A stretch of DNA of 10,421 nt from JBBAGE01 sp041655055 (GTDB lineage: Bacteria; Pseudomonadota; Alphaproteobacteria; Rhodobacterales; Rhodobacteraceae), in NCBI GenBank assembly GCA_041655055.1, contig JBBAGE010000081.1, positions 1 through 10,421 on the forward strand, written 5' to 3'. Position numbers and translations under genes: made by a program. The stretch's first letter is position 1. The number at the start of each line of letters is the position of its first letter. Below, piece by piece: positions 1 through 7,503 of the stretch. The notes beneath the pieces were generated by a model, which saw only the letters and a list, made by a program, of their open reading frames with translations, was not told where the DNA came from and did not search any database.

Positions 1-520
1 CGATATGCACCCCTTCCAGCATCCGTTTCAGCCGGGCAACATCCTCGGGGTTTTCGGGCTGAAAACTGTCGAGCACGCTTTTGGATTGCCCGGCGGTATA
101 GACGCGCCGTTCCACCCCCAGCCGGTCGATCAGATCGTGGAAGCCAAACCCCGCGGAAATCACCCCGATCGAGCCGATGATCGAACTGGGATCGATCCAG
201 ATTTCATCGGCCGCGCAGGCCAGCCAATATCCCCCCGATGCCGCCACATCTTCGACAAAAGCATAAACCGGCACTTTGCGTTCCACCGACAGCCGCCGGA
301 TACGGGCCGCAATCAGCGATGATTGCACGGGCGAGCCGCCCGGCGAATTGATAAGCAGCGCCACCGCGGCGGGTTTACCGCGCCGAAATGCGCGTTCGAT
401 CAGCGGGGCGAGCCCCTCATCATTAAGCGCGCCCTGACGGGCACCGCCGCCAATCGTGCCGGCCAGACGGATCACAGCGACCAGCGGCGGCGCTTTGACA
501 AAGGGATTCAGATGTCTCAT
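1..520 (-). CDS. sppA: S49 family peptidase, SppA type (3' end cut by window edge)
   Basis: The gene encodes a serine peptidase of the signal-peptide-peptidase A family, which degrades cleaved signal peptides and other peptides near the membrane with a Ser-Lys dyad. About 173 codons are visible. The ATG at 520 begins MRHLNPFVKAPPLVAVIRL. There is no signal peptide or membrane segment, as in the short (~265 aa) alphaproteobacterial form. The INSPGGSPVQSS motif lies at residues 57-68. The predicted nucleophile is Ser95 in AASGGYW, and the general base is Lys147 in GQSKSVLDSF; both fit S49 spacing. SIGVIS (117-122) is also typical. Ribosome binding is weak: only a G-run directly precedes the start. 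It lies 53 bases after sitD on the same strand with no clear terminator between, so read-through from the sit operon is possible. The family call is firm; the substrate is unknown. Confidence 0.9.
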   Translation of the reverse strand, partial: MRHLNPFVKAPPLVAVIRLAGTIGGGARQGALNDEGLAPLIERAFRRGKPAAVALLINSPGGSPVQSSLIAARIRRLSVERKVPVYAFVEDVAASGGYWLACAADEIWIDPSSIIGSIGVISAGFGFHDLIDRLGVERRVYTAGQSKSVLDSFQPENPEDVARLKRMLEGVHI

Positions 521-573
521 CCCCCATGATGTAAAGTTCCCCCGCCCCCGGAACAAGGGCCGCGATCACGCGA

Positions 574-1425
574 TTACGCGCTATTTATCGGATGAGCGCG
601 GGCAGCGGCGCGGCGGGCCTTGTGGCTGGCATGGGCAAAGGCCACGATGAAGGCCCCGCTTAGCAGCAAAACAATGGTCGGCGCCGGGGCGGCATCGATG
701 AAAAAGCTGATATAGACCCCGGCCAGCGCGGCAAAAACCGATACCGCCACCGCCACGATCAGCATCGCCCCAAACCGGCGCACCAGCAAAAACGCAATCG
801 CCCCCGGCGCGATCAGCGTGGCAATCGCAAGGATCACCCCCACCGCCTCAAGCGCGCCCACCACGGTCAGCGACAGCAGCGCCAGCAATCCGTAATGCAG
901 CCAACCCACCCGCAGGCCCATCGCCTGCGCCTGCCCCGGATCAAAGGCATGCAGCAACAGATCGTGGCGTTTCAGCACCAAGACCCCCGCCACCAGCAGC
1001 GCGATCACCCCGCTTTGGATCAGATCACGCAGCCCGGTGCCCATGATATTGCCAAACAGAATATGGTCGAGATGCACTTCGGTCTGGATATTGGTATAAA
1101 GCACCAGCCCCAGTCCGAACATGCCGGCAAAGACCACACCCAGCACCGTATCCTGTTTGATCCGGCTGTTATCCTTGATAAATCCGGCCGCCAGCGCACA
1201 GATCATGCCCGCGACAAAGGCCCCGATCGCATAGGGCAGCCCGACGATATGGGCCAGCACCACGCCCGGGAATACCGCATGCGATACCGCATCGCCCATC
1301 AAAGACCACCCCTTGAGCACCATGAAACACGACAAAAGCGCCGTGGGCACCGCCACCAGCACGGCGATGATCATCGCATTGCGCATGAATTCCAGCTGAA
1401 ATGGCAACAAAACGATATCGATCAT
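574..1425 (-). CDS. sitD: Manganese/iron ABC transporter permease SitD
   Basis: This is the second integral membrane permease of a metal ABC importer (ABC-3 family: MntB/ZnuB/SitD). It has 283 residues, the usual length, and is almost wholly hydrophobic with roughly eight predicted helices. The family motif around LKGWSLMGDAVSHAVFPGV (residues 37-55) is present, with the EAVGVILAIATLIAPGA stretch near residues 213-229. The N-terminus (PFQLEFMRNAM) and overall wording resemble SitD rather than ZnuB. Its ATG overlaps the sitC stop (ATGA), so translation is probably coupled. It should pair with SitC to form the heterodimeric pore, with SitB bound at the cytoplasmic face. It is the last gene of the sit operon and ends in a small basic tail. 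Manganese preference is inferred from SitA. Confidence 0.92.
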   Translation of the reverse strand: MIDIVLLPFQLEFMRNAMIIAVLVAVPTALLSCFMVLKGWSLMGDAVSHAVFPGVVLAHIVGLPYAIGAFVAGMICALAAGFIKDNSRIKQDTVLGVVFAGMFGLGLVLYTNIQTEVHLDHILFGNIMGTGLRDLIQSGVIALLVAGVLVLKRHDLLLHAFDPGQAQAMGLRVGWLHYGLLALLSLTVVGALEAVGVILAIATLIAPGAIAFLLVRRFGAMLIVAVAVSVFAALAGVYISFFIDAAPAPTIVLLLSGAFIVAFAHASHKARRAAARAHPINSA

Positions 1426-2279
1426 CTTGCGGCCCGCCCGGCTTGGGCCGCGCGGCGGCGGGCGGCCAGCAATCCATGACGCGGCGCAAAGATGAACGCC
1501 GCCAGAAAGATCAGCGTTTGCAGCACCACGATGATGCCCCCCGTCGCCCCATCCAGAAAATAGCTGGCATAGGCGCCGACAAAGCTGGTGCCCGCGCCGA
1601 TCGCCACCGACAAACGCACCAGACTGGCAAACCGGTCGGTCAGCAAATAGGCCGTGGCACCCGGCGTGATCACCATGGCAATCACCAAAAACGCGCCCAC
1701 CGTCTGCATCGCGGCCACCGTGGCGGCCGCCAGCAGTGCAAAAAACACCACCCGCAGCAGCCCCGGCCGCAGGCCGATCGTGCGCGCATGGGTTTCGTCA
1801 AAAAACGTCACCATCAGATCGCGCCATTTCAGCGTCAGCACCCCCAGCGTGACAAAACCGATGATCGCCAGTTGAACCGTATCGCCCGGCGTGATCGCAA
1901 GGATGTTGCCCATGATGATCGTCTGAATATTGATCGGTATCGGCGAGACCGACACCATGAACAGCCCCAGCGCGAAAAAGGCCGAGAAAATCAGCCCGAT
2001 GATCGCATCTTCCTTTAGCCTTGTGCGCTGGTTCAAAAACAGCATCGCCATCGCCGCCAGCCCGCCGGAAATAAACGCCCCAAGCGCAAAGGGCAGGCCC
2101 AGCATCCAGGCCCCAGCCACCCCCGGCACGATCGCATGTGACAGCGCATCCCCGATCAGCGACCAGCCCTTGAGCATCAAAAACGCCGACAGGAATGCGC
2201 AGATCGCCCCCACCAGCGCCGAAACCCACATGGCATTGACCATATAGCCGTATTGAAAGGGTTCGAGCAGGATGGTCAT
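1422..2279 (-). CDS. sitC: Manganese/iron ABC transporter permease SitC
   Basis: This is the first permease subunit of the metal importer (ABC-3 family), 285 residues with about eight membrane segments. The opening LLEPFQYGYMVNAMWVSALVG (about residues 4-24) and the LKGWSLIGDALSHAIVPGV block (36-54) are close to enterobacterial SitC. The second motif VIAMVITPGATAYLL is near residues 205-219. SitC and SitD share this architecture and are evidently old duplicates that now form a heterodimer; the stretch 36-54 aligns with 37-55 of SitD. The start overlaps the sitB stop by four bases, and a GAGGA lies upstream within sitB. The C-terminus is an Arg/Ala-rich cytoplasmic tail. The permease role is firm; the metal is inferred. 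Confidence 0.92.
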   Translation of the reverse strand: MTILLEPFQYGYMVNAMWVSALVGAICAFLSAFLMLKGWSLIGDALSHAIVPGVAGAWMLGLPFALGAFISGGLAAMAMLFLNQRTRLKEDAIIGLIFSAFFALGLFMVSVSPIPINIQTIIMGNILAITPGDTVQLAIIGFVTLGVLTLKWRDLMVTFFDETHARTIGLRPGLLRVVFFALLAAATVAAMQTVGAFLVIAMVITPGATAYLLTDRFASLVRLSVAIGAGTSFVGAYASYFLDGATGGIIVVLQTLIFLAAFIFAPRHGLLAARRRAAQAGRAAR

Positions 2280-3121
2280 GCGGATCTGTCATCCTCGGTC
2301 GTGGCATGGGTATCGCCGTGAAACACCAGCGGGCGTTCGTCATCGGTGATGATGCGGCGCGGCTGGCCGTCGTGATCGCCAAGGATAAAGTGGCGCAGCA
2401 CCCCGCCAAAGGTCAGCGCAAGGTTTTCTTGCGTAAAGGTCTCAGCCGTCGGGCCATAGGCCAGCACGGTGCCGCGCACCAACACCACCCGGTCGCAAAA
2501 TTCCGGCACCGAGCCCAGATTATGCGTCGCCACCAGCATCACGCGCCCTTCGGCCCGCAGATCGCTGAGCAGGGCGATGATCGCCTCTTCGGTTTTCACA
2601 TCGACGCCGGTGAACGGTTCATCAAGCAAGATCACCTGGCTATCTTGCGCCAGCGCGCGGGCCAGAAAGACGCGCTTTTTCTGGCCGCCGGATAATTCGC
2701 CGATCTGGCGGTCGCGAAAATCCGCCATGCCCACCCGTTCCAGCGCATCGGTCACGGCGGCATGATCGGCCGCGCGCGGGCGGCGCAAAAAGCCCATATG
2801 GCCATAGCGCCCCATCATCACCACATCTTCGACCAGCACCGGAAAGGTCCAGTCCACTTCTTCGGCCTGGGGCACATAGGCCACCAGATTGGCGCGCAAC
2901 GCATCGGGCACGGATCGCCCCAGCACCCGGATTTCCCCGCGCGCAAGGCGCACAAAACCCATGATCGCCTTGAACATGGTCGATTTACCGCCGCCATTGA
3001 CGCCCACCAGCGCGGTGATCGTGCCGGTCGGGATTTCAAACCCCGCATCGCGCAGCGCGACATGGCCGTTGCGGTAAACCACCGTCACATCGCGCACGCT
3101 GATGCCGCTGGCGTTATTCAT
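2276..3121 (-). CDS. sitB: Manganese/iron ABC transporter ATPase SitB
   Basis: This is the ATP-binding subunit powering the metal importer from the cytoplasmic side, 281 residues. The Walker A GVNGGGKST is at 40-48, the Q-loop Gln at 85 (VPQAEEVDW), the ABC signature LSGGQ at 143-147, Walker B VILLDEP at 163-169, and the H-loop His at 200 (ATHNL). All catalytic elements are intact. The glycine-rich GVNGGGKST form and the YVPQAEEVDWTFPV stretch are typical of Mn/Fe importers of the SitB/MntB group. After about residue 245 there is a polar acidic tail with several His and Asp residues (HFILGDHDGQ onward), also seen in SitB homologues. The start codon overlaps the sitA stop (ATGA). Four-gene translational coupling implies one transcript from the sitA promoter. 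Confidence 0.94.
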   Translation of the reverse strand: MNNASGISVRDVTVVYRNGHVALRDAGFEIPTGTITALVGVNGGGKSTMFKAIMGFVRLARGEIRVLGRSVPDALRANLVAYVPQAEEVDWTFPVLVEDVVMMGRYGHMGFLRRPRAADHAAVTDALERVGMADFRDRQIGELSGGQKKRVFLARALAQDSQVILLDEPFTGVDVKTEEAIIALLSDLRAEGRVMLVATHNLGSVPEFCDRVVLVRGTVLAYGPTAETFTQENLALTFGGVLRHFILGDHDGQPRRIITDDERPLVFHGDTHATTEDDRSA

Positions 3122-4011
3122 TCACCCAGCCCCGCTGCAATGGTTTCCGCCGTCACCCGCAACAGATCGAGATAGCTCGGCACCGGCCCATCGGCATCCG
3201 ACAGCGTATCGACATAAAGCACGCCGCCATAACGCGCGCCGGTTTCGCGCGCGACCTGCTGCGCCGGGGCAGCGGAAATGGTGCTTTCGCTGAAAATCAC
3301 GCCGATATTTTCGGCGCGCATCGTATCGATCACGCGGCGCACCTGTTGGGGCGTGCCCTGCTGATCGGCATTGATCGGCCAGAGAAACAATTCGCGCAGC
3401 CCGAAATCGCGCGCCAGATAGCTAAACGCCCCCTCGGACGTGACCAGCCAGCGTTTTTCCGGCGGGATCTGGGCCAATGCATCGGAAATTGGTGTGATCA
3501 TCGCCGCGATCTGCCCCTTGTAGGCATCGGCATTGGCGGCATAGGTGGCCGCGTTACCCGGGTCATGTTCGGTCAGCGCATCGCGGATATTGTCGATATA
3601 GACCTGTGCGGCGGTCGGACTCATCCAGGCATGGGGATTGGGGCGCCCGTCATAGGGGCCTTCGGTGATGCTGATCGGTTCGATCCCGTCGGTTAACACG
3701 ACGCCAGGCACATCGGGCAGGTTGCGAAAGAATTGTTCGAACCACATTTCCAGATTAAGCCCGTTCCACAGCACCAGATCGGCATCCTGCGCGCGTAAAA
3801 TATCGCGCGGGGTTGGTTGGTAATCATGGATTTCCGCGCCGGGCCGGGTGATCGATTCGACCTCGGCGACATCGCCGGCCACATTGCGGGCCATATCGGC
3901 GATGATGGTGAATGTTGTGACCACCTTCAGCCGGTCCTGCGCCACCGCCGCCGTGCTCAGCATCGCCAGCGCCACCGCGCCGCCCGTAAGAATTCGCATG
4001 ATGCCAAACAT
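3118..4011 (-). CDS. sitA: Periplasmic manganese/iron-binding protein SitA
   Basis: This is the solute-binding protein of the importer (cluster A-I), 297 residues counted from the first ATG. A Sec signal peptide runs to about residue 24 (cleavage AVA/QDR). Predicted metal ligands are His62 (EIHDYQPTP), His127 (NPHAWMSP), Glu193 (TSEGAFSYLA) and Asp268 (LYVDTLS). Their spacing matches the His-His-Glu-Asp set of the Mn protein PsaA as recalled (67/139/205/280). ZnuA would use a third His and a His-rich loop; both are absent, which favours Mn2+ (or Fe2+) over Zn2+. Start choice is uncertain. AGGA directly abuts the ATG at 4011, too close to serve it well, whereas the in-frame ATG at 3999 gives MRILTGG and leaves AGGA 12 bases upstream. 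It is the first gene of the sit operon, with a Fur/Mur-like box upstream. Confidence 0.93.
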   Translation of the reverse strand: MFGIMRILTGGAVALAMLSTAAVAQDRLKVVTTFTIIADMARNVAGDVAEVESITRPGAEIHDYQPTPRDILRAQDADLVLWNGLNLEMWFEQFFRNLPDVPGVVLTDGIEPISITEGPYDGRPNPHAWMSPTAAQVYIDNIRDALTEHDPGNAATYAANADAYKGQIAAMITPISDALAQIPPEKRWLVTSEGAFSYLARDFGLRELFLWPINADQQGTPQQVRRVIDTMRAENIGVIFSESTISAAPAQQVARETGARYGGVLYVDTLSDADGPVPSYLDLLRVTAETIAAGLGE

Positions 4012-4070
4012 TCCTGCCCCTTTGCGTTACTGACGGGGTGAGTATTGTGGATAAAATCCAAACTTGCAAC

Positions 4071-4085
4071 TGCAAATCATTCGCA
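4071..4085 (-). promoter_or_regulatory. Fur-family (probable Mur) operator of the sit operon
   Basis: Plus-strand TGCAAAT-C-ATTCGCA is a 7-1-7 inverted repeat with one mismatch (TGCAAAT against TGCGAAT on the other strand). This is the geometry of Fur-type boxes. It lies 59-73 bases before the first sitA ATG. On the minus strand it touches a possible promoter: TTGCAG, 17 bases, TATCCA, a weak match. Alphaproteobacterial sit operons are known targets of Mur, a manganese-responsive Fur homologue, so repression by Mn2+-Mur is the natural inference. GCAACTG also occurs as direct copies at 4066-4072 and 4083-4089, which may extend the site. The regulator gene itself is not in the window. Confidence 0.65.
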
Positions 4086-4102
4086 ACTGTAGGCAACAGA
4101 AA

Positions 4103-4126
4103 GCCCCGCCAAGATCCTGGCGGGGC
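4103..4126 (-). terminator. Hairpin terminator after the L,D-transpeptidase gene
   Basis: Arms 4103-4111 and 4118-4126 form a perfect 9-base-pair GC-rich stem (GCCCCGCCA / TGGCGGGGC) with a 6-base loop. Read on the minus strand it is followed by TTTCTGTT, an imperfect U-tract, and it starts 10 bases beyond the stop of the L,D-transpeptidase gene. It should end the dsb operon transcript before it enters the sit operon on the same strand. On the plus strand it is followed by CTGTTTGATTT, so it could act weakly both ways, but no plus-strand gene ends here. Confidence 0.85.
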
Positions 4127-4135
4127 CTGTTTGAT

Positions 4136-4858
4136 TTATCGCGACGCAAGCGCCAATTCGGGGCCACCGGCGCGGCGCGTGCCCATGCCGCTCTGAGCCT
4201 CGGTCAGCACTACAACGCGGGCACCGGGTTTATACATCCGTTCCAGCTCGATCACATCCTGGTGGAACATGCGGATACAGCCGGCGGTGGTGGCATTGCC
4301 GATCGCGCTCATATCCGATGTGCCGTGGATGCGGTAATAGGTATCGCGGTTGTTGCGATGGATATAAAGCGCGCGCGCGCCCAGCGGGTTCCACAGACCG
4401 CCCTCCATCCCCTCGCGCAGGGGGCCATACATATCAGGGAATTCGCGGATCATGTTAGCGGTGGGCCGCCAGCTTGGCCAATCGCGGCTATAGGGCACAT
4501 AGCCTTCGCCCGCAAAGGCACGGCCTTCGTCGCCAACGCCGATCCCATAGCGAATCGCCCGATCCCCTTCGAGCACGTAGTAAAGAAACCGTTCCCACGG
4601 ATCGACGACGATCGTGCCCGGGCGGTAATCGCCCCAATAGTCAACCTCGGTCCGAATCGTGCGCTCATTAAGGTATTGCGCAGGCACTGCCGGGATATCG
4701 ACCCCGGCATCATGGATCGGGCCATAGCGCGACACGACCTCGGGGGGCAGTTGGGCCTCGGGGTTGGCGGGCGGGGTGTCCCCGAGCGGCGGGGCCTCAC
4801 AGGCCGCAAGCACGGCCAGCAAAAGGGTCGGGGCGATCAGTCGTCGGATAATATTCAT
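4136..4858 (-). CDS. L,D-transpeptidase (YkuD domain) lipoprotein
   Basis: This periplasmic enzyme of the YkuD/ErfK/YbiS family cross-links peptidoglycan stem peptides or attaches proteins to them through a catalytic cysteine. It has 240 residues. A lipoprotein signal ends in the lipobox LAAC with Cys20 as the lipidated residue. A proline-rich linker (about 22-60) precedes the YkuD domain (about 80-220). The catalytic motif has His178 (YYRIHGTSD) and Cys194 in TTAGCIRM, with Arg196. The residue before GC is Ala rather than the common His. Apart from Cys20, which is lipidated, Cys194 is the only cysteine, so it is exposed to oxidation with no partner. The ATG overlaps the stop of the TlpA-like gene (ATGA), with a strong AAGGAGA 7 bases upstream, so the two are coupled. 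This suggests the enzyme is a client of the redox relay encoded upstream. The exact crosslink type cannot be told. Confidence 0.9.
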   Translation of the reverse strand: MNIIRRLIAPTLLLAVLAACEAPPLGDTPPANPEAQLPPEVVSRYGPIHDAGVDIPAVPAQYLNERTIRTEVDYWGDYRPGTIVVDPWERFLYYVLEGDRAIRYGIGVGDEGRAFAGEGYVPYSRDWPSWRPTANMIREFPDMYGPLREGMEGGLWNPLGARALYIHRNNRDTYYRIHGTSDMSAIGNATTAGCIRMFHQDVIELERMYKPGARVVVLTEAQSGMGTRRAGGPELALASR

Positions 4859-5661
4859 GGGCGCGTCTCCTTCAGCGCTTCGATTTGGGCCAAAAGCTGC
4901 GCGCGTGAAATCTCGCCCATATGGGCCGATTGCAGCCGCCCATCGGCGGAAATGAACAGCGTCGCAGGCAGGCCAAGCGCCCCGAAATGAGGCATCATTT
5001 GCATGCCGGGATCAAGCACCGGCGCGATCAATAGATTTTCTTGTGACAAATAACGGCGCACGATATCGGCGGCTTCGCCCTGATTGACGAAATGCAGCGC
5101 CGCCCCGGTATCCTGCGCGGCGATATCGGCCATCATCGGCATCTCGCGCCGACAGGGCGGGCACCATGTAGCCCACAGGTTGATGACCATCGGTTCGCCC
5201 AGCCAGTCACCCGGCACGATCGGATCGCCCCCAAGCGATGTAAGCAGGATATCCTCGGGCAGGTTGGCCGCCTCGGCGCGGGTAAGCTGATACACCACGT
5301 TCCAGCCCGCCACCGCCAACAGCACCGAGGCCACCGCCGGCAGGAACAGCGCGCGCTGGCGGGCCAGATACCACGCGCTTGCGCCCGCAAAGCCCACCAC
5401 GCCCCAGATCAGGCTGAATCCCCCCTGCCAGAACGCGAAAATGGTCAGCGGATCGGCGCGGTAGACGGCAAAATTCGCCCCCACGAAGCCAAGCCGCGAC
5501 ACCACCGCCGCCGCAAGCGCCGCGCCGGTGGCCCAATGGGTGATCTCTGGCCCCATTTTGCGCGCGATCAGCGTCGTTGTGATCATCAAGATCAGCAAAG
5601 CCACGATCACCGGCGCCCGATCCGCCGAAAACACCAAAGGCCCGATTGCCACGCCACCCAT
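4855..5661 (-). CDS. Membrane-anchored TlpA/DsbE-like thioredoxin with Lgt-like N-terminal domain
   Basis: This is a thiol-disulfide reductase of the TlpA family carried on a multi-pass membrane domain, 268 residues. The N-terminal half (about 1-125) has four or so hydrophobic segments. It contains SRLGFVGANFAVY (55-67) and FWQGGFSLIWGV (77-88), which recall prolipoprotein diacylglyceryl transferase (Lgt) in outline. The acyltransferase role is unlikely because only this outline remains. The C-terminal thioredoxin domain (about 135-268) has WCPPC (Cys167, Cys170) and cis-Pro232 (LPATLF), facing the periplasm. These are the only two cysteines. It starts one base inside the dsbD stop (TAATG) with GGTGG upstream, so it is coupled to dsbD, its likely electron donor. 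The layout matches the DsbE-like gene next to P. aeruginosa dsbD2. A cytochrome c maturation (CcmG) role is less likely, as no ccm genes are near. Confidence 0.88.
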   Translation of the reverse strand: MGGVAIGPLVFSADRAPVIVALLILMITTTLIARKMGPEITHWATGAALAAAVVSRLGFVGANFAVYRADPLTIFAFWQGGFSLIWGVVGFAGASAWYLARQRALFLPAVASVLLAVAGWNVVYQLTRAEAANLPEDILLTSLGGDPIVPGDWLGEPMVINLWATWCPPCRREMPMMADIAAQDTGAALHFVNQGEAADIVRRYLSQENLLIAPVLDPGMQMMPHFGALGLPATLFISADGRLQSAHMGEISRAQLLAQIEALKETRP

Positions 5662-7436
5662 TACACACCACCTTTTGCCGCACGCACCGAGGCCTGCACA
5701 TCGCCCGCCCTGACCGTGCCGATCAGCCGGCTCGCATCAGGTTCCTGTGCCTTGTCATTCAAAAAGATCATCGTCGGCGGCCCCGCAGCACCCAGCATTT
5801 CCATCAACGCCTGCCCTTCGCCGTCCAGCCGTGTCACATCGGCCTTGATCAGGCGCATCTCTGCCAGCGCTTCGGTAACGCGCGGATCGGGCAGAATGTT
5901 TCGCTCGATCCCTTTGCAGGTCACGCACCAATCGGCGGTGATATAGATCATGCTGGGCTGATCGGGGCCATTGGCCAGTGCCGCGCGCAGATCATCGCCG
6001 CTGCGCACCTGGGCGAAATCGGGCAACGGATCGGCCGCCTCGCGCGCGCTCAACAGCGGCGCCAGCGGGCGCAGCGGATCATGCGCCCCAAGGCTGGCGC
6101 CGATGCCCAAAAGCCCGGCGGCAAACAGCGCCACCACGCCCAGCAACTGCCCCATGCGCGCCCGTGGCCCAGCACCGGGGTTCAGCCGGTCCAACGCGCC
6201 CATGAATACCGCGCCGCCCGCCAGCAACAGCCCCCAGGCCAGCAGCACCACCGGCCCGGGCAGAAGCCGCCCGCCCAGCCAGATCGCAAGCCCCAGAAAC
6301 ACAAAGCCAAAGATATTGCGCACGCTTTCCATCCATGCGCCCGCACGCGGCAGCACCCGCGCGCCCAGCACACCCGCGGCAAAGAGCGGCACACCCTGCC
6401 CCAGCCCCAGCACGAAAAGCGCGCCTGCACCCAGCGCCACGTCGCCCGTCTGCGCGATATAAAGCAGCGCCCCCGCCAGCGGCGCGGTGATGCACGGCCC
6501 CACGATCAGGGCCGAGGTAAAGCCAAGCGCCGCAGCACCGCCCACGGTGCCACGCCGCCCCTGCCCGCCGGAAATACGCTGCACGAAACCCGCCGGAAGC
6601 TGGATATCAAACAGGCCAAAGCTTGATAAGGCCAGGACCACGAACAGCACCGCCACCGCGCCCACGGCCCATGGCGACTGCAGCACCATCTGCAAATTCT
6701 GCCCGGACCATCCGGCAAAGGCGCCAAATACCCCGAATGCCACCGCCATCGCCAGCACATAGGCCCCCGACATCAGCGCCCCGCGCGCCGGTGTCAGTGT
6801 TTCGCCCTGACGCGCCAGCGTTCCGGCCAGAATCGGCACCATCGGCAGCACGCAAGGCGTAAAGGCCAGCGCCAGCCCAAAGCCGAAAAATGCCAAAAGC
6901 ACCAGCGCCGCGCCGCCGCGCCCGGCCAATCCCGCGACCAGCCCGCCGCCCTGATCAAGCTGCAAGGCCGTATCGGATGTGGCATCCCCCATGCCCGCCG
7001 GCAGCGCCGGCAGGGTCAGATGGCTGGTGATCGGCGCGTAACAGATGCCGCCTTCCTGACAGCCCTGCCATGTGATCGCGACCTCGCCGCCCGCGCGGGG
7101 CAGGATCAGCGCGGCATCATCGTAATAAACTTCAACCGCGCCGAAATTCGGGTCATCCATCGCCACGCCGGACCCGGTTTCGATCGCCAGCGGCGCACCA
7201 TCCGCCGTGCTGGCCGACAGGTGATCACGGTAAAGGTAATAGCCCGGTTCAATCCGCCAGCCGATTTCGGCCCGTCCGTCGGTCACGCCGCGCAATTCGA
7301 TCTGAAACGCCTGTTCAGGCTGGAGCGGCCGCGCCCCGCCAAAGCTGAAATCCTGCGCCGCCCCCGGCAGCACGGTGACAATGGCAAACCAAAGCGCCAG
7401 AAACAGTCTGGCTGCGCGATTTCTGCCCAAATTCAT
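5661..7436 (-). CDS. dsbD: Thiol:disulfide interchange protein DsbD
   Basis: DsbD passes electrons from cytoplasmic thioredoxin across the inner membrane to periplasmic reductases. It has 591 residues, close to E. coli DsbD, with all three modules. A signal peptide runs to about 27. The alpha domain has WQGCQEGGICY (Cys126, Cys132). The eight-helix beta domain has TPCVLPM (Cys195) and GPCITAP (Cys315). The C-terminal thioredoxin-like gamma domain has ADWCVTCK (Cys504, Cys507) and PPTMIFL (553-559). All six redox cysteines are present. The start is supported by AAGGA seven bases before the ATG. It lies 104 bases after the DsbA-like gene, with a strong hairpin between them, and is coupled to the TlpA-like gene by TAATG. 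It probably feeds both the DsbA/G-like and the TlpA-like proteins. Confidence 0.95.
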   Translation of the reverse strand: MNLGRNRAARLFLALWFAIVTVLPGAAQDFSFGGARPLQPEQAFQIELRGVTDGRAEIGWRIEPGYYLYRDHLSASTADGAPLAIETGSGVAMDDPNFGAVEVYYDDAALILPRAGGEVAITWQGCQEGGICYAPITSHLTLPALPAGMGDATSDTALQLDQGGGLVAGLAGRGGAALVLLAFFGFGLALAFTPCVLPMVPILAGTLARQGETLTPARGALMSGAYVLAMAVAFGVFGAFAGWSGQNLQMVLQSPWAVGAVAVLFVVLALSSFGLFDIQLPAGFVQRISGGQGRRGTVGGAAALGFTSALIVGPCITAPLAGALLYIAQTGDVALGAGALFVLGLGQGVPLFAAGVLGARVLPRAGAWMESVRNIFGFVFLGLAIWLGGRLLPGPVVLLAWGLLLAGGAVFMGALDRLNPGAGPRARMGQLLGVVALFAAGLLGIGASLGAHDPLRPLAPLLSAREAADPLPDFAQVRSGDDLRAALANGPDQPSMIYITADWCVTCKGIERNILPDPRVTEALAEMRLIKADVTRLDGEGQALMEMLGAAGPPTMIFLNDKAQEPDASRLIGTVRAGDVQASVRAAKGGV

Positions 7437-7475
7437 GGTCTTGTCCTTACGGTTCGGCTATTAGTTAACGCTGCC

Positions 7476-7503
7476 GGGCCGGGGCGCCACCGGGGCGCGG
7501 CCC
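7476..7503 (-). other. GC-rich intergenic hairpin between the DsbA-like gene and dsbD
   Basis: In the 104-base gap, GGGCC (7476-7480) pairs with GGCCC (7499-7503), and an inner GCGCC (7484-7488) pairs with GGCGC (7494-7498), leaving a three-base bulge and a five-base loop. It lies 39 bases before the dsbD start. No U-tract follows on the minus strand, so it is not a classical terminator. It may reduce or stabilise transcript between the two genes, giving them different levels, or end only part of the transcripts. Next to it at 7511-7536 is an AT-rich patch, unusual for this DNA, that could hold a secondary promoter for dsbD. Confidence 0.5.

Noticed and set aside
521..573. CGCGATCACGCG near 561-572 as a terminator between sitD and sppA
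   Set aside because: The stem is only four base pairs and no T-run follows on the minus strand.
574..4011. Annotation as a zinc importer ZnuABC
   Set aside because: Two distinct permease genes rather than one, Mn-type ligands in SitA, no His-rich loop, and a Mur/Fur-like rather than a Zur-like context.
4855..5661. TlpA-like protein as CcmG/DsbE of cytochrome c maturation
   Set aside because: No ccm genes or cytochrome genes nearby, and the multi-pass N-terminal membrane domain differs from the single anchor of CcmG.
5646..6626. 326-residue open frame on the plus strand opposite dsbD
   Set aside because: Low-complexity Arg/Pro/His/Gln composition typical of a shadow frame; dsbD on the other strand has all redox cysteines and a good ribosome site.
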